This document shows positions 53,364-64,000 of a stretch of 64,000 nucleotides of DNA, piece after piece. Each line of letters opens with the position of its first letter. Position 1 is the first letter of the stretch. Position numbers and translations under genes: made by a program. Source of the DNA: Nemophila menziesii (taxonomy: Eukaryota; Streptophyta; Magnoliopsida; Boraginales; Hydrophyllaceae); assembly GCA_029959085.1 (NCBI GenBank), contig JARWIR010000003.1, positions 24,567,505 through 24,631,504 of the forward strand, given 5' to 3'. The notes beneath the pieces are model-generated. The model was not told where the DNA came from. It saw nothing but the letters and a program-made list of their open reading frames with translations, and made no database searches.

Positions 53364-56300
53364 TTAGAGAATTTGCATGCCAATCTCACACCGAATTTTC
53401 TCAAAAAGATCTTGGGGTAATGGTTTAGTAAAGATATCGGCTAGTTGATTTTCCGAAGTGACAAATTCAAGTACAATATCCCCTTTTTGAGTGTGATCAC
53501 GGATAAAATGATGGCGGATTTCTATGTGTTTCGTTCTAGAGTGTTGAATAGGATTTTTGGTAAGATTGATAGCACTAGTCTTATCACAACGAATGGGAAC
53601 ACGATCATACTCTAGGCCAAAATCTAGTATGGTTTGTTTCATCCAAAGAATTTGAGTCACACAATTTCCGGCCGCAACATATTCGGCTTCGGCCATGGAT
53701 AAAGCAACACTATTTTGTTTTCTACTAGACCAAGAAACAAGGGATTGACCTAAGAATTGGCAACTACCACTAGTACTCTTCCTATCAAGTCTACAACCGG
53801 CATAATCGGCATCCGAATAACCTATTAGCTCAAAAGAGGTAAATCTAGGGTACCAAAGTCCTAGACTAAGGGTTCCTTTCAAATACCTAAAAATACGCTT
53901 AACGGCACTAAGGTGGGATTCTTTAGGAGAGGATTGAAATCTAGCACAAAGACACACGGGGAACATAATATCGGGTCTAGAAGCGGTTAAATAAAGTAAG
54001 CTACCGATCATACCTCGATATAGTTTCTCATCAACATCCTTACCATCTTCATCTTTGTCTAATTTTGTGGATGTGCTCATTGGAGTTCCAATTTCCTTTG
54101 CATCTTCAAGTCCAAATTTTTTAATCAATTCTTTTGTATATTTGGCTTGATTGACAAAGATGCCATCTTTCATTTGCTTGATTTGAAGTCCAAGAAAGTA
54201 ATTCAATTCTCCCATCATGCTCATCTCAAATTCCTTATGCATGCTTTTAGAAAAATTCTCACAAAGATTTTCATTAGTAGCACCAAATATAATATCATCC
54301 ACATAAATTTGAACAAGAAGGATATCTTTTGAAGACCTTTTTATAAATAAAGTGGAGTCAATATTTCCTCTTTTAAAACCATCATCTAATAAAAATTTGC
54401 TTAATCGTTCATACCAAGCACGAGGTACTTGTTTTAAACCATATAAAGCTTTTGAGAGTTTAAAAACATGGTTTGGAAATTTTGGATCCTCAAAACCCGG
54501 TGGTTGTTTAACAAAGACTTCCTCGTCTATAAAACCATTTAAAAAAGCACTTTTGACATCCATTTGGTAAAGTTTAAAATTCATATAACAAGCAAAAGCA
54601 AGTAGCATACGAATAGATTCAAGTCTAGCTACCGGAGCAAAAGTTTCATCGAAATCAATACCTTCTTCTTGATTGTACCCTTGAGCAACTAACCTTGCTT
54701 TATTTCTAGTGATGATGCCGGTGTCATCTAGCTTGTTGCGAAATATCCACTTAGTGCCAATAATAGTGGGGCCAATTGGTTTTTCCATTAATGTCCAAAC
54801 TTTGCTACGCTCAAATAAATTTAATTCCTCATGCATAGCGTTAATCCAATGATCATCTAACAAAGCTTCTTTAATATTCTTGGGCTCAATTTGAGATAAG
54901 AATGCTTGATGAGCACAAAGAGCAATAATACGGGAGCGAGTGGTAACACCTTCTTTTGGATCACCTAGAATTAATTCACTTGGGTGATCTTTGATATGTT
55001 TCCAACACTTTGGTAAATCCGTACTAGCTTCATTTAATACTTGATCATTTTCCTTAAGAGGTTCTTCATGAGATTTTAATTCTTGAGTAGGAGATTCTAA
55101 GGGTTGATCTAGTGGAGTATCTTCATCAACATCTACCACTTTCTTGATACAAAACGGATTAGTCTCATCAAAGTCAACATGCATAGATTCCTCAATAGTA
55201 CGAGTACGTTTGTTGAAAATGCGATAGGCTTTTCCTTTAGTGGAATAACCAAGAAAAATGCCTTCATCCGATTTAGCATCAAATTTTCCCAAATAGTCCC
55301 TAGTGTTTAGGATAAAACATTTGCACCCAAAAACACGAAAATAAGCAATAGTTGGTGGTCTACCATTCCAAAGCTCATAAGGGGTTTTCTTAATAATGGG
55401 TCTAATAAGAACTCTATTTAACACATAACAAGCCGTATGAACGGCTTCACCCCAAAAGTATGTAGGCAAGCTATGTTCTTTTAGCATTGTTCTAGCCATT
55501 TCTTGTAGAGTTCGGTTTTTCCTTTCTACTACCCCATTTTGTTGGGGAGTTCTAGGGGCCGAAAAATTATGCTCAATCCCAAATTCATCACAAAAATGCA
55601 CAAAAGGAGAATTCACATATTCACTACCATTATCACTACGAATGCATGTAATAGAGTAGCCTTTCTCATTTTGCACCTTTCTACAAAGTTTTGCAAATTC
55701 ATTGAAGGCATCACTTTTTAAAGCAAGGAACATCACCCATGTATATCTAGTGAAATCATCAACAACAACAAAGACATATCTAGAACCCCCTAGACTAGTG
55801 ACATCAACGGGACCAAAAAGATCCATATGCAATAATTGAAGTGGCCTAATGGTGATGACCTTATTTATGGATTTAAAAGATGAACGATGTTGTTTACCAA
55901 GTTGACATGCATCACATAATTTATCTTTATCAAATTTATGAATAGGCAAACCAACAACAAGATTTTTTCTAGATAATTTTGAAATCAAATCCATGCTAGC
56001 ATGCCCTAAACGTCTATGCCAAAGCCAACTATCATTTACCACGGATAAGCATTTAATATGTTTAGACATAAGACTTTCAAGATCAACAACAAAAACATTA
56101 TCCGATCTTTTTGCAATAAACATAGTATCTAACTCATCATTTTTAAAAACAACACATCTAGATGCTTCAAATTTAACACTAAAACCAACATCACAAAGTT
56201 GACTAATACTAAGCAAGTTAAAAGAGAGACCCTCAACAAGTAACACATTAGAGATGAGTAAAGAATTCATGTTACCAATGTTACCTTTACCCAAAACGCG

Positions 56301-56435
56301 TTTCTTAGTGTTGTCGGCAAAATTAACTCTATCACCTTTTGTTTTATATAAACGAGTAAATAATGAAGGATTCCCGGTCATGTGTCTTGAGCATCCACTA
56401 TCAAGGAGCCATATATTTTGCTTCTTGATGCTCAA
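53364..56435 (-). CDS. Pol polyprotein of element F (protease, integrase, RT, RNase H)
   Basis: Uninterrupted frame of 1,023 codons. Domains: protease at about 1-90 with LDSGCSRHMTG (Asp 12); GAG-pre-integrase zinc site HHCC at 140, 145, 174 and 177; integrase core with Asp 205 (LLHMDLFGPV), Asp 268 (IRSDNGSEY) and Glu 304 (NGVVERKNRT); reverse transcriptase at about 525-760 with YQMDVKSAFLNG (Asp 626), ALYGLKQVPRAWY and YVDD at 711-714; RNase H at about 870-1010 (GYSDADYAGC, ALSMAEAEYVAA, LADIFTKPLP). All catalytic residues are present. The first codon of the frame is TTG (56435). There is no ATG upstream in frame, and three stops (TAA, TGA, TAG) precede it in this frame, so expression depends on gag. 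By sequence it is potentially active enzyme, the only complete RT in the window. Confidence 0.93.
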   Translation of the reverse strand: MSIKKQNIWLLDSGCSRHMTGNPSLFTRLYKTKGDRVNFADNTKKRVLGKGNIGNMNSLLISNVLLVEGLSFNLLSISQLCDVGFSVKFEASRCVVFKNDELDTMFIAKRSDNVFVVDLESLMSKHIKCLSVVNDSWLWHRRLGHASMDLISKLSRKNLVVGLPIHKFDKDKLCDACQLGKQHRSSFKSINKVITIRPLQLLHMDLFGPVDVTSLGGSRYVFVVVDDFTRYTWVMFLALKSDAFNEFAKLCRKVQNEKGYSITCIRSDNGSEYVNSPFVHFCDEFGIEHNFSAPRTPQQNGVVERKNRTLQEMARTMLKEHSLPTYFWGEAVHTACYVLNRVLIRPIIKKTPYELWNGRPPTIAYFRVFGCKCFILNTRDYLGKFDAKSDEGIFLGYSTKGKAYRIFNKRTRTIEESMHVDFDETNPFCIKKVVDVDEDTPLDQPLESPTQELKSHEEPLKENDQVLNEASTDLPKCWKHIKDHPSELILGDPKEGVTTRSRIIALCAHQAFLSQIEPKNIKEALLDDHWINAMHEELNLFERSKVWTLMEKPIGPTIIGTKWIFRNKLDDTGIITRNKARLVAQGYNQEEGIDFDETFAPVARLESIRMLLAFACYMNFKLYQMDVKSAFLNGFIDEEVFVKQPPGFEDPKFPNHVFKLSKALYGLKQVPRAWYERLSKFLLDDGFKRGNIDSTLFIKRSSKDILLVQIYVDDIIFGATNENLCENFSKSMHKEFEMSMMGELNYFLGLQIKQMKDGIFVNQAKYTKELIKKFGLEDAKEIGTPMSTSTKLDKDEDGKDVDEKLYRGMIGSLLYLTASRPDIMFPVCLCARFQSSPKESHLSAVKRIFRYLKGTLSLGLWYPRFTSFELIGYSDADYAGCRLDRKSTSGSCQFLGQSLVSWSSRKQNSVALSMAEAEYVAAGNCVTQILWMKQTILDFGLEYDRVPIRCDKTSAINLTKNPIQHSRTKHIEIRHHFIRDHTQKGDIVLEFVTSENQLADIFTKPLPQDLFEKIRCEIGMQIL

Positions 56436-56455
56436 TCCCTACAATCAAAAATAAA

Positions 56456-58245
56456 TTAAGCTTTAGGTACCCAATTAGGTTTGGGTCCATGAGGGTTAGT
56501 GGATTTTCTTTTTAAGACCCATATAGGCCTTTTCCAAATTGGCACAAGAGATCCCAAATCCAATAATTTACGATAGTAACAATGAGATGCATCATGACCA
56601 AGTTTTTCACAATAAGTGCAAGTGATAGAAGATTTTGAAGAGGATGGAATTTCATTTGAAATTTTTGATTTTACAAAAACATTTTTCAAAGGTTTTTGGT
56701 GAGTGAATGGATCATATCCAACACCACTTTTTTCACAAGCCATTCTTTGAGAACCTAAAATCAAATCCAAGTTTTCTTGCCCATTAATGAATTTTAAAAT
56801 AATGGCATTTTGATCAACAATCTTTTTCTCTAACAAAGCTTTTTCTTCCAAAAGATTTTTCTCAATAAGATGAAGTTTTTCATTATCATCTATACATTCA
56901 TCACAAAGATTCTAACAATCTTCCAAAGCTTTCAAAACCTCTTTAGTTCTATTTTTCTCAAATTCTAAATCTTTTGTTAAAACCTTATTTGTTTCAATAG
57001 AATTTAAAAAATCATTGTAAAGAGAATCAAATGCCTCATGGATATCTTGTTCACTAGCATCATCATTAGTTAAAGAGAGTTTAGATTTAGGAGTTACCTC
57101 TTCATGATTTGCCATAAAGGCAAAGTGAGTTGAGCCGGTATTATCATCCGAAGATGCATCTTCATCATTTTCAAGTACTCCCATAAAAGCAACAAGATTG
57201 ACGTTTTCGTTATCACTTTCTTCTTCATCCGAATTTTGAGTATCCCAAGTGATATTAGCATGCATTGCTCTCTTAGGTTTCTCCTTTTGAAGAAGAGGAC
57301 AATAGGTTTTGATGTGACCAACTTTCTTGCAATGATAGCAAGTGGGTTCATCTTGTTTGATAGCTCTATCATTCTTCTTGTATGGTGAGGAAGAACTTCC
57401 TTTCTTAGCAAAGCGTTTGTATCTCATGAATTTTTTCATATCTCTTGCTAACATAGCCACTCCTTCATCTTCACTAGTTTCTTCTTCATGTGAGTTATCT
57501 TCTTCACTTTCCTTCCTTTCTTTTCGTTCTTTCAACTTGGAACTCATGGCATGGAAGGCAATAGATTTCTTAATCTTCTTCTCCTCATCATCTCTTATCT
57601 TTTCTTCTTCAAGCACAAGCTCTTCCGTCACGAGGTTGCAAATGAGTTCATGAACCGTCATTTTTGAAAGATCTTTAGTGTCTCTTATAGAGTTGATTTT
57701 TGATTTGTATTTCCTTGGAAGAGCAAATAAGATTTTTCGGTATTGTTCTTTGTTGGTGTACTCTTGACCAAGAGTCTTCAAGGTGTTGACAATGTTAGAA
57801 AATCTTTGATGCATGGCATTTAAGGCTTCATCGGGCTCCATACGAAATAGCTCATACTTAGTGATAAAGAGACCAATCTTAGTTTCTTTGATATCTTCCG
57901 TTCCTTGATATGATAGCTCCAAGAGTTGCCACATTTCATGAGCGGAATTGCATTCACTAACTCTAGCGTATTCCGTGACACTTAATCCATTAATGAGGAT
58001 GTTCATAGCTTTGTTGTTTTTGGTGAGTTTCGCTATGTCTTGATCATTATAACCATCTTCATTTTTCACCTCCGTAGTACTACCCGTAACATAAGGAATA
58101 TAAGGACCCTTCTTGATAGCAAGCCACAAAAAGTAATCAATTCCTTTGACGTGAATCTCCATTTTTTTTTCCACCCAAAGTAGTCTTTTCCTACAAAAAG
58201 CGGAGGTCTAGTAGAACATGAACCTTCCGGTTGATTAGAATCCAT
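56456..58245 (-). pseudogene. gag of element F (frameshift, one stop)
   Basis: The family-like start is ATG 58245-58243 (MDSNQPEGSCSTRPPLFVGK, DYFGW), which reaches a run of nine A (58170-58162) where the frame is lost. The main frame begins at ATG 58162 (MEIHVKGIDYFLWLAIKKG) and is open to TAG 56914-56912, then continues in frame (NLCDECIDDNEK) to TAA 56458-56456. Features: gag domain at about 1-200 (NGLSVTEYARVSECNSAHEM, ELSYQGTEDIKETKIGLF), acidic stretch, CCHC knuckle CYHCKKVGHIKTYC, a long acidic and coiled-coil part, and a second knuckle CTYCEKLGHDASHC before NPHGPKPNWVPKA. Three disruptions in gag against none in pol is odd in so young a copy; the A9 break may be a replication slip or a sequencing error. 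Confidence 0.85.
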
Positions 58246-58286
58246 ATCGTATTAACTCTAGAAACGATTAAGTACAATAGAGCTAG

Positions 58287-58298
58287 GCTCTGATACCA
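58287..58298 (-). other. Primer-binding site, initiator tRNA-Met (element F)
   Basis: Minus-strand TGGTATCAGAGC two bases inside the 5' LTR; the standard copia PBS. Confidence 0.92.
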
Positions 58299-58300
58299 AT

Positions 58301-59453
58301 TGATATACTATATGCGTCCTAGAAGGGGGGTTGAATAGGACAATAGAAATTAATCGGCTAATTTTATTTCAAGCAAATAAAATTAAAAGCTAATTTGAAT
58401 CCTATTGTTTTAGCAAACTAAATAGTATAAAACTAGATAATCCTAAAAGACAATATTATCAAACTATTCAAGTAGGCATTTTATCAAGCATATAGAGTGC
58501 GGAAATGTAAAGAGTGTAGAGATAGAATACGATACACAACGATGTATAGTGGTTCGGTTTTCCTACATCCACTACCTAAGGAAGCCTCCTTAGGATTTGC
58601 AAGATTCTCAACTAATCTTCGTAACTCTTAACCGGGTGAGATACAAACCCTTACAACCACTTCAAAAACCCTTTGAAGGAAATACACTTGTGTTATCACC
58701 AACACAAGGAACCAAGCATAAACCTATGCTCACACTACTCTCTTAATCTATTACAAGAACTAAGAGGAAAAAGGTGAAAAGTGTTTGGGGGTGCTTATAA
58801 AAGCTTTGTAACTAAACTCCTCAATGAGTAGATAAGAACTAAGTAGCTTCACAATAAATATGACTTGAATGCTTCTTTGAAACCTCCTTGAATGATAGAA
58901 TTAATTGCTCTTAAGATTGGTAGATGGAAGGCTTGAGTTGTGTCTTGAATGAGCTTCATTTTATAGCTGAAAATATGGTACAACGGTCACAAGGCTTCTT
59001 TCTAACGGATCTATTTTAACTCCAACGGATATAAGCTTTGTCCTCTTGTAATGATGCAGGAAACCCTTACTTGCGGTGTACCGCGGGAATGGTCCGGTGC
59101 ACCGCACAGATTCTTGATGCTTACTGACGGGCTATCCTGTGCACCGCGCCTCTGGTCCGTGCCTTGGTCCGGTGTACCGCGCTTTGGTCCGGTGTACCGT
59201 GCAGATTTAAGAGCTTACTGACGGGCTATCCAATGCACCGCACTTCTGGTCCGTGGTTCTGCGGTGTACCGCATTATTTGTCCGGTGTACCGCGGAGCTG
59301 CTCTTTTGAATTTTAAGCTAAAGTCTAAGGAAAGAACACAACTAATCTAGTGAGGGGTTTTGGAAAATATTTAAAGTGATACCAAAATGAATTTTAGTTT
59401 AAATGATGATTTGTCGAATATTAAAACGGGAATAAAACAAGGTGAGGCTAACA
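58301..59453 (-). repeat. 5' LTR of element F (1,153 bp)
   Basis: Partner of 51853-53005, about five base differences. The GC-rich island is at 59070-59304, with the C-like 19-mer at 59153-59171. Confidence 0.96.
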
Positions 59454-59458
59454 TAAAC

Positions 59459-61644
59459 CTCCACATATCTAGAAGCACATACTGCGTAAAATGATCGGTT
59501 AAAGAAGATGCAGAGAAGAAGATGGATGTACCTCTAAAAGAGAAGAAAGGGCAGATTTCCTAAAGCTATTGGAGAAAAGAGTTGAGAAGACGAATACCAT
59601 AACTCCACAAAAAATATAGACAAACTGCCTAAAGCCATTCGAGATGAAGGCTAAGAAGAGAAGGAAGAGAAAACCTCTTGAATAAAGCAAAGATAAAATG
59701 ACCAGATGAGAGCCAAGGAAGACAGATACTGGACAATCAAAGCAAAGACGCTAAATATTAATATGCTTTATCGTTAGATATGAAGGCATGACTCTAATCG
59801 GATATACATTTACGAAGATGGGGGTAATCCTAGAATGAAGAGATAATGGATAGAAAGGTCACAAATATATTTTTTAGTGTACACTTTGTCGAAGAGTAGT
59901 TTGAGCCACGTCATTGGTTATTTGACCAAAATATACCAGATGTCCAAAAAGTAAAAAAATAGCCATCTAGGAGACGACAGATGGACAAATAGTTTGGAAG
60001 ATGTTTTCTAATCAATAGTGGACTTGAGAATTTCCAAAAATTTCTCTTTTCAACAATTTTTTTAAATCTTCTCATAGTTATCCTTTAAGAGAGACCCAAA
60101 GCAATATCTAGATCTATACATATTTCTTTGTATATCTCAGCCCAAACACTTGTAATTTATCAACTGGTTAAGAAGTTTAGAAGCTAATCTAGGTAGATTA
60201 GGTATAATCATAAATCCTAGGGGTTTTCTCTTGGTCTAGTAAAGAAATGTGATCTTCCATATACTAGACAAAAAAGGGTTAGAGCTTGTGTAGTGTAGAC
60301 ATCAAGCTTGAAGGCTTATTAGAGTGTGAAGTGGTAAGTCATGACTGGAGCTTGTTTAATTGTTCTTGTGAGGTGATACGCAACTGGAAGGTTTCACGGG
60401 CTTGTGTAAGTTAGGGGGTGAATTAGACATTAATCAATTTATGCTTAATTAAAAACTTTTAACAAGATAATTAGTAGGAAGAAATTCTCCTAGACAATTT
60501 ATCAAGCAAAAACAAAATAACCAACATAAATAGTATTGATTTAATAAATAATCATGCACAAAAAATACACAAAAAAAATATTCAAGGAGATAGGGATAAA
60601 GATTACCCACGTAATTTAAATTGTTCAAAATCCACGAGTCCTAGTCCAAAGCTTAAGGTTACACAGTAGTATTTTCAAAATATTCCACTAAGATGTGGTA
60701 TTTCTTGAAGGTGAAAGACCAACCTTTACAATAAGGTTTTTACTAGACTAAACTATAATCTAAACCATGACTTGTACATATTTAGTCATAACCTAACCTT
60801 TGTGAGTTTTACTAGTCTTAGACACAACATCAATGATATTTTACTAGGTTTAATCTCAATCTCTAAAACCACTTCTCTATAATCCATATCATCTTCAATT
60901 ACTATTCTGGAACAAGATATAAGAGTTGTTTATAATAGATATTACAATAAGAACTGAAACTCCAAAATTGGGTGGTCAAAATTGACCCAAAACATTTTCA
61001 ATTAACTTGGTCTAGTTCGAGCCACGATTGAAACATTAGCATAATTTTGTCATCTTAACTCCAATTGTGAACATCACCTATCACACACTTTTGACTTTAA
61101 CTTCTATCTTGAAACCAATTCTTTTTTATCAAGATCGTAACCAAAATTGTGTGGTGACTCTCTTATGTTGACTTAAAAGTTTTAGCGGTAAACACCATTG
61201 ATCTTCCAAAGTGACTTTTTGGCCCTTTTACGTTGTGAATTTGGGTTAGCCATGACTTCTTATCGTCATCTCAAGGTCTTGTATCATCCATATACCAGAG
61301 ATGTGAAAACTTAACACACATTCTATGCACAAAATCTCTAAAAGTAACAAAATAGCTGAAACTAGACCAAAATTCGTAAAACATCAGATAATACGGAATA
61401 ATCCCTCAAATGCATCCTATAAATGATGTCTCGTGATACAATTATTTTATCATAGAATACGATACATCAAGTAGGTTGGAAGAAAAACTAAGTTACAATT
61501 TTATTAGAAAAAAAACTAATTTTTCATTGGTCAATTGAAAATACTAGATTTGGTATGATGATCAATTAGATAGAAAATAGGCAAAGAAAGTTAAGACCAA
61601 TTATAATCAAGATCAGGATATTATACTGCAAGATATTTGGGTCG
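59459..61644. other. Intergenic after element F
   Basis: 59459-60330 is A-rich with no recognised gene. 60400-60760 ('gttagggggtgaattagac ...') faintly resembles the start of a Sirevirus-type LTR (compare 'agaaggggggttgaatagg' in F), but no partner, PBS or TSD was found. 60760-61640 holds nothing recognisable. Confidence 0.4.
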
Positions 61645-62091
61645 ATGAAGGTTAGGAAGAAACCTAGTGGTTGCAATAAATCTTATGGTTGTATTATTGA
61701 CAAGAACTTCAAAGTGAGAGACAATAAGAATTATCTGTAAATGAGGCAATATGAAGTTTTGAAGGGATATAAGGTTAAAGATTTTACTCAAGCTTACTTA
61801 GAAGTTGATTAGATTGTGTATGAGTTAAATGATATAAAGGGTGAATCCTTAATGTCTGAAGTTAAGCAAATCAACAAAAATCTATTGAGAGATACTACGA
61901 AGGATTTGAAGACTTGTCGAGGTCTTGAGCTAGGCTCTCATAGTTTTGAATTCCTTAATCTCAACTTTTACTAGCCTGATGAAAAATCCTCTTCTTTGGT
62001 TTGGGAAGATGCTAGAACTAGTGACACCAGGAAAAATATATGCAAGAGAGAAGATAATATGGATAATTACTTAGCTATAGCTAGTAGATAA
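61645..62091 (+). pseudogene. Unidentified dead reading frame
   Basis: From ATG 61645 one frame can be read for 149 codons with only three stops (TAA 61738, TAG 61810, TAG 61972), all of which could come from single changes. The text looks like real protein, charged and mixed: MKVRKKPSGCNKSYGCIIDK, EVLKGYKVKDFTQAYLEVD, SEVKQINKNLLRDTTKDLKT, SLVWEDARTSDTRKNICKRE. A second stretch in another frame (KNYTNFVCHNSASIVHREIL, VRVGGNVIHDEGDIICFF) runs on to about 62220. I do not recognise the family. It may be a decayed transposon or host gene fragment. Confidence 0.35.
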
Positions 62092-62373
62092 GAAGCTTGA
62101 ATTCTCTAAGAATTACACTAATTTTGTCTGTCACAATTCTGCTAGTATCGTCCATAGGGAAATCTTGGTCAGAGTAGGTGGAAATGTTATACACGATGAG
62201 GGGGATATAATCTGTTTTTTTTTTTTTAAAGTTGAGCCTCTTAGAACAGCTGGCAAGACTAAGGGTGATATAGATGTGGTTATACAGACAAGGCTATGAG
62301 TTTTCTTTTGCCTGAATTAGATTATTCCTATAAGATTAAATAAATTTTGGTAACTTCATTTCAGCTTTGCGTT

Positions 62374-62387
62374 GGGGGGGGGGGGGG
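62374..62387 (+). repeat. Poly-G run (14 G)
   Basis: Uninterrupted guanines in 'gcgttggg...gggctctagg'. Possibly slippage or a sequencing artefact. Confidence 0.9.
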
Positions 62388-62554
62388 CTCTAGGTGCTTT
62401 TTCAGAGGCAAGCGAGGGAGATGGAGAGTCTTTTCTATCCCCTAGATTCTTTCCTTTTTTCCAACGAAACATTATAACTCTTTAATGGTGGGGAATTATA
62501 ACACGTGTCTATCCCTATAGGGGTTCCTACTCTATTTATACATGCCTTTACTCC

Positions 62555-64000
62555 TGGTGGGGGCAAAGGTGTGATAAAATAATAGATAAATAAAGATAAT
62601 AATAAAGAGCACACACCCTTGAGAACCACGGAACTCACTGCAAGTATCACAGATCGTTTGCAAGTTTTAATGATAAGTCAAGTTCGTTCGCAGGGATTTG
62701 ATCCGTTAGATCTACTTATATTTAACAAGCGTAGATGAATTTAGATGTTTTGGAATAAAATATAAAAAGATAAAATAATATAAATAACTGTCTGATGAGA
62801 AATAATAAATAAGAATGCAGATAAATAAATATGGATGTAAGTCTAATAGATTATGGTCACTAATATGAGTCTATTTTACTAAGTTATTATTCTAACCTGT
62901 CACAGATTAAGCATTATATATTAACCAGGAATCTAAATTCTACCTAGCCTCTATTAGGCTTAGGAGCAACCTCTCCACTACCAAGGATTCCTAAGTAATG
63001 ATTGGTGATTAAATCAAACCTTTATGGCTATCTAGTTAGGCAAAGGATCCAAACTAGACGATTATGTGGTGTTGTCAATAACTAAGAATAATCCTAAGAT
63101 TAGCCAAATCTAGGGTTGAAACAATAAGTCAAAACACATAATAACAATATACGCCAAGCTCAATCATTTAAAATAACAAATAGTATTTTGAATTTAAAGA
63201 CAAAATAACAACCCAACAATTAAAAGTAAAACTTACAGAATAATAGCTTAGAAATATGGTTGAGCATAAATCTATAGCTAAATACCCTAAATATAGAGAA
63301 GGTGGATGTAGAAGAGGAGTTTGTCACTTTCCAACTTCTTCTTCTTGTCTTCCTCTATAGGTATGCTTGCTTCTTGGATGAATAGCTTGATTCTAAGGAT
63401 GAATATTAAATATAAAGGACTAAGCTATTATTTAAAACTAAGAAAATATAAGTTAGGACTAAGCCTAAACTTGAAACTGAGCAAGGACATGTTTACAATG
63501 GTATAAGGGTATATTTATAGGTGTTTAGGAACCCTAATTCGTTTTCTTGAAGGAGAAGGAAAGTAATGGGCTCCTAGCCCAACTCAAATTCGTAGTTAGA
63601 TAAGGATAATTACTGTTGACTTGTTTTTACCATATCTTCTTCGTTACTGGACCGTTTTTTACCCATAAGATGTCAAAAGAATCCTCACGGAATTATATAC
63701 GTCCCTGTGAAAGGGATCTTCCAGAATCGGCTCGGTATTGGAGTTATCACCACTTCTTTAGACGTAGGTGCAGAAATTCAGATTTATTTGACAGCTTTTC
63801 CTTTTCCTAATTGAACTCTGTTTCCTTCTATCTCAGATTTCCTCAATATCTTCTTTCCTTATCTTTAGATTTGACTTGTAATCTACTTTATTTCCATATT
63901 ATCTTTAAAGCTTCACACTAAATAATAATTAAACCCAATATGCTCTAAAAACAATAATTCACTAAATCAAGACTCAAAATAGGAAAGTGTAGCATTTCTC
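62555..64000 (-). repeat. LTR related to that of element C, reversed (runs off the right edge)
   Basis: Plus strand begins TGGTGGGGGCAAAGGTGTGATAAA..., the reverse of the C LTR end (TTTATCACACCCTAGGCGACACCA). All landmarks of the C LTR follow in reverse order: 'cttgcaagttttaatgataagt', 'gattattccta' segment, TATA box (tatttata, 63512-63519), 'gactcaaaataggaaagtg' at 63970. The window stops about 100 bases before the expected LTR start. There is no PBS left of 62555, so it is a 3' LTR of a minus-strand element lying to the right, or a solo LTR. The sequence is diverged from C, so it is a different subfamily or an older copy. Confidence 0.85.

Larger units (their letters stand above)
51853..59453 (-). 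mobile_element. Complete, very young Sirevirus-like copia element F (7,601 bp)
   Basis: LTRs of 1,153 bp each (51853-53005 and 58301-59453) with about 5 differences by eye (0.4%). TSD TAAAC (51848-51852 and 59454-59458). PBS for initiator tRNA-Met, gag, complete pol, several PPT-like tracts. Domain order PR-IN-RT-RH is diagnostic of Ty1/copia. The YVDDIIFGATNE and MSMMGELNYFLGLQIKQ phrases, two gag zinc knuckles, multiplied PPTs and GC-rich palindromes in the LTR point to the SIRE/Maximus (Sirevirus) lineage. Pol is intact; gag has one homopolymer frameshift, one TAG, and a stop with frame change before pol. The element is the youngest in the window. Confidence 0.96.

Noticed and set aside
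56436..56470. A tiny intron joining gag to pol in element F (GTACCT...TTGTAG)
   Set aside because: About 35 bases is far below the usual minimum plant intron length; left as an observation only.
60400..60760. Possible Sirevirus-type LTR fragment
   Set aside because: Only a faint match at 'ggggg(t)tgaat(t)ag'; no partner, PBS, PPT or TSD found.

Overview
The window is plant nuclear DNA, almost certainly from a eudicot. The support is two plant LTR-retrotransposon superfamilies with typical plant primer-binding sites (tRNA-Asp for the Ty3/gypsy Athila-like elements, initiator tRNA-Met for the Ty1/copia element), plant L1-type LINE remnants, one intact nuclear gene for a mitochondrial complex III subunit with a GT-AG intron, and a relic of a COP9-signalosome gene. 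The species cannot be named from what is visible. Most of the window is transposon; I find one host gene that looks functional (QCR8, 45934-46842, minus strand).

Layout from left to right. 1-1965: start of an Athila-like element A on the minus strand (gag start, PBS, complete 5' LTR). 1966-5646: badly decayed copia remnant H ending in a short LTR, with a tRNA-Leu-like pseudogene inside. About 6000-6940: an isolated Athila-type LTR end. 7040-8000: array of 'tatagggacc'-type repeats in two opposite-facing halves. 8224-8944: 3' end of a LINE (RNase H domain) on the minus strand. 9311-9570: GGT-rich tract. 9785-26972: a roughly 6.7 kb plant L1-type LINE on the plus strand, split in its ORF1 by the complete Athila-like element B (12116-22575, minus strand, TSD GAGAG). 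27635-28193: four-exon CSN7 pseudogene. 28894-33006: 5' part of Athila-like element D. 34926-44843: complete, young Athila-like element C (plus strand, TSD TTTAC) inserted in a tandem duplication. 45934-46842: QCR8. 47171-51125: foldback MITE-like sequence and several minisatellites. 51853-59453: complete, very young Sirevirus-like copia element F (minus strand, TSD TAAAC). 61645-62091: an unidentified dead reading frame. 62555-64000: an LTR related to that of C, reversed, running off the window.

How the parts fit together. No Athila-like copy visible here encodes reverse transcriptase. B joins gag in frame to RNase H and integrase, having lost protease and RT. C joins protease in frame to the integrase C-terminus, having lost RT, RNase H and the integrase core. 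D stops after protease. C nevertheless has LTRs differing at only about 13 of 1,537 positions, so it was probably moved in trans. B and C keep an accessory ORF downstream of pol (plant-transposon domain type), intact in C. In both, polypurine-tract-like motifs bracket that ORF, and a GC-rich island of short hairpins lies between pol and it. F has a related GC-rich hairpin island in its LTRs, sharing 18 of 19 bases with the C island at one site even though the two superfamilies are unrelated. These non-coding features are the most unusual structure I see in the window.

Limits: LTR differences, identities and domain calls were made by eye. No database search, alignment or folding was run.
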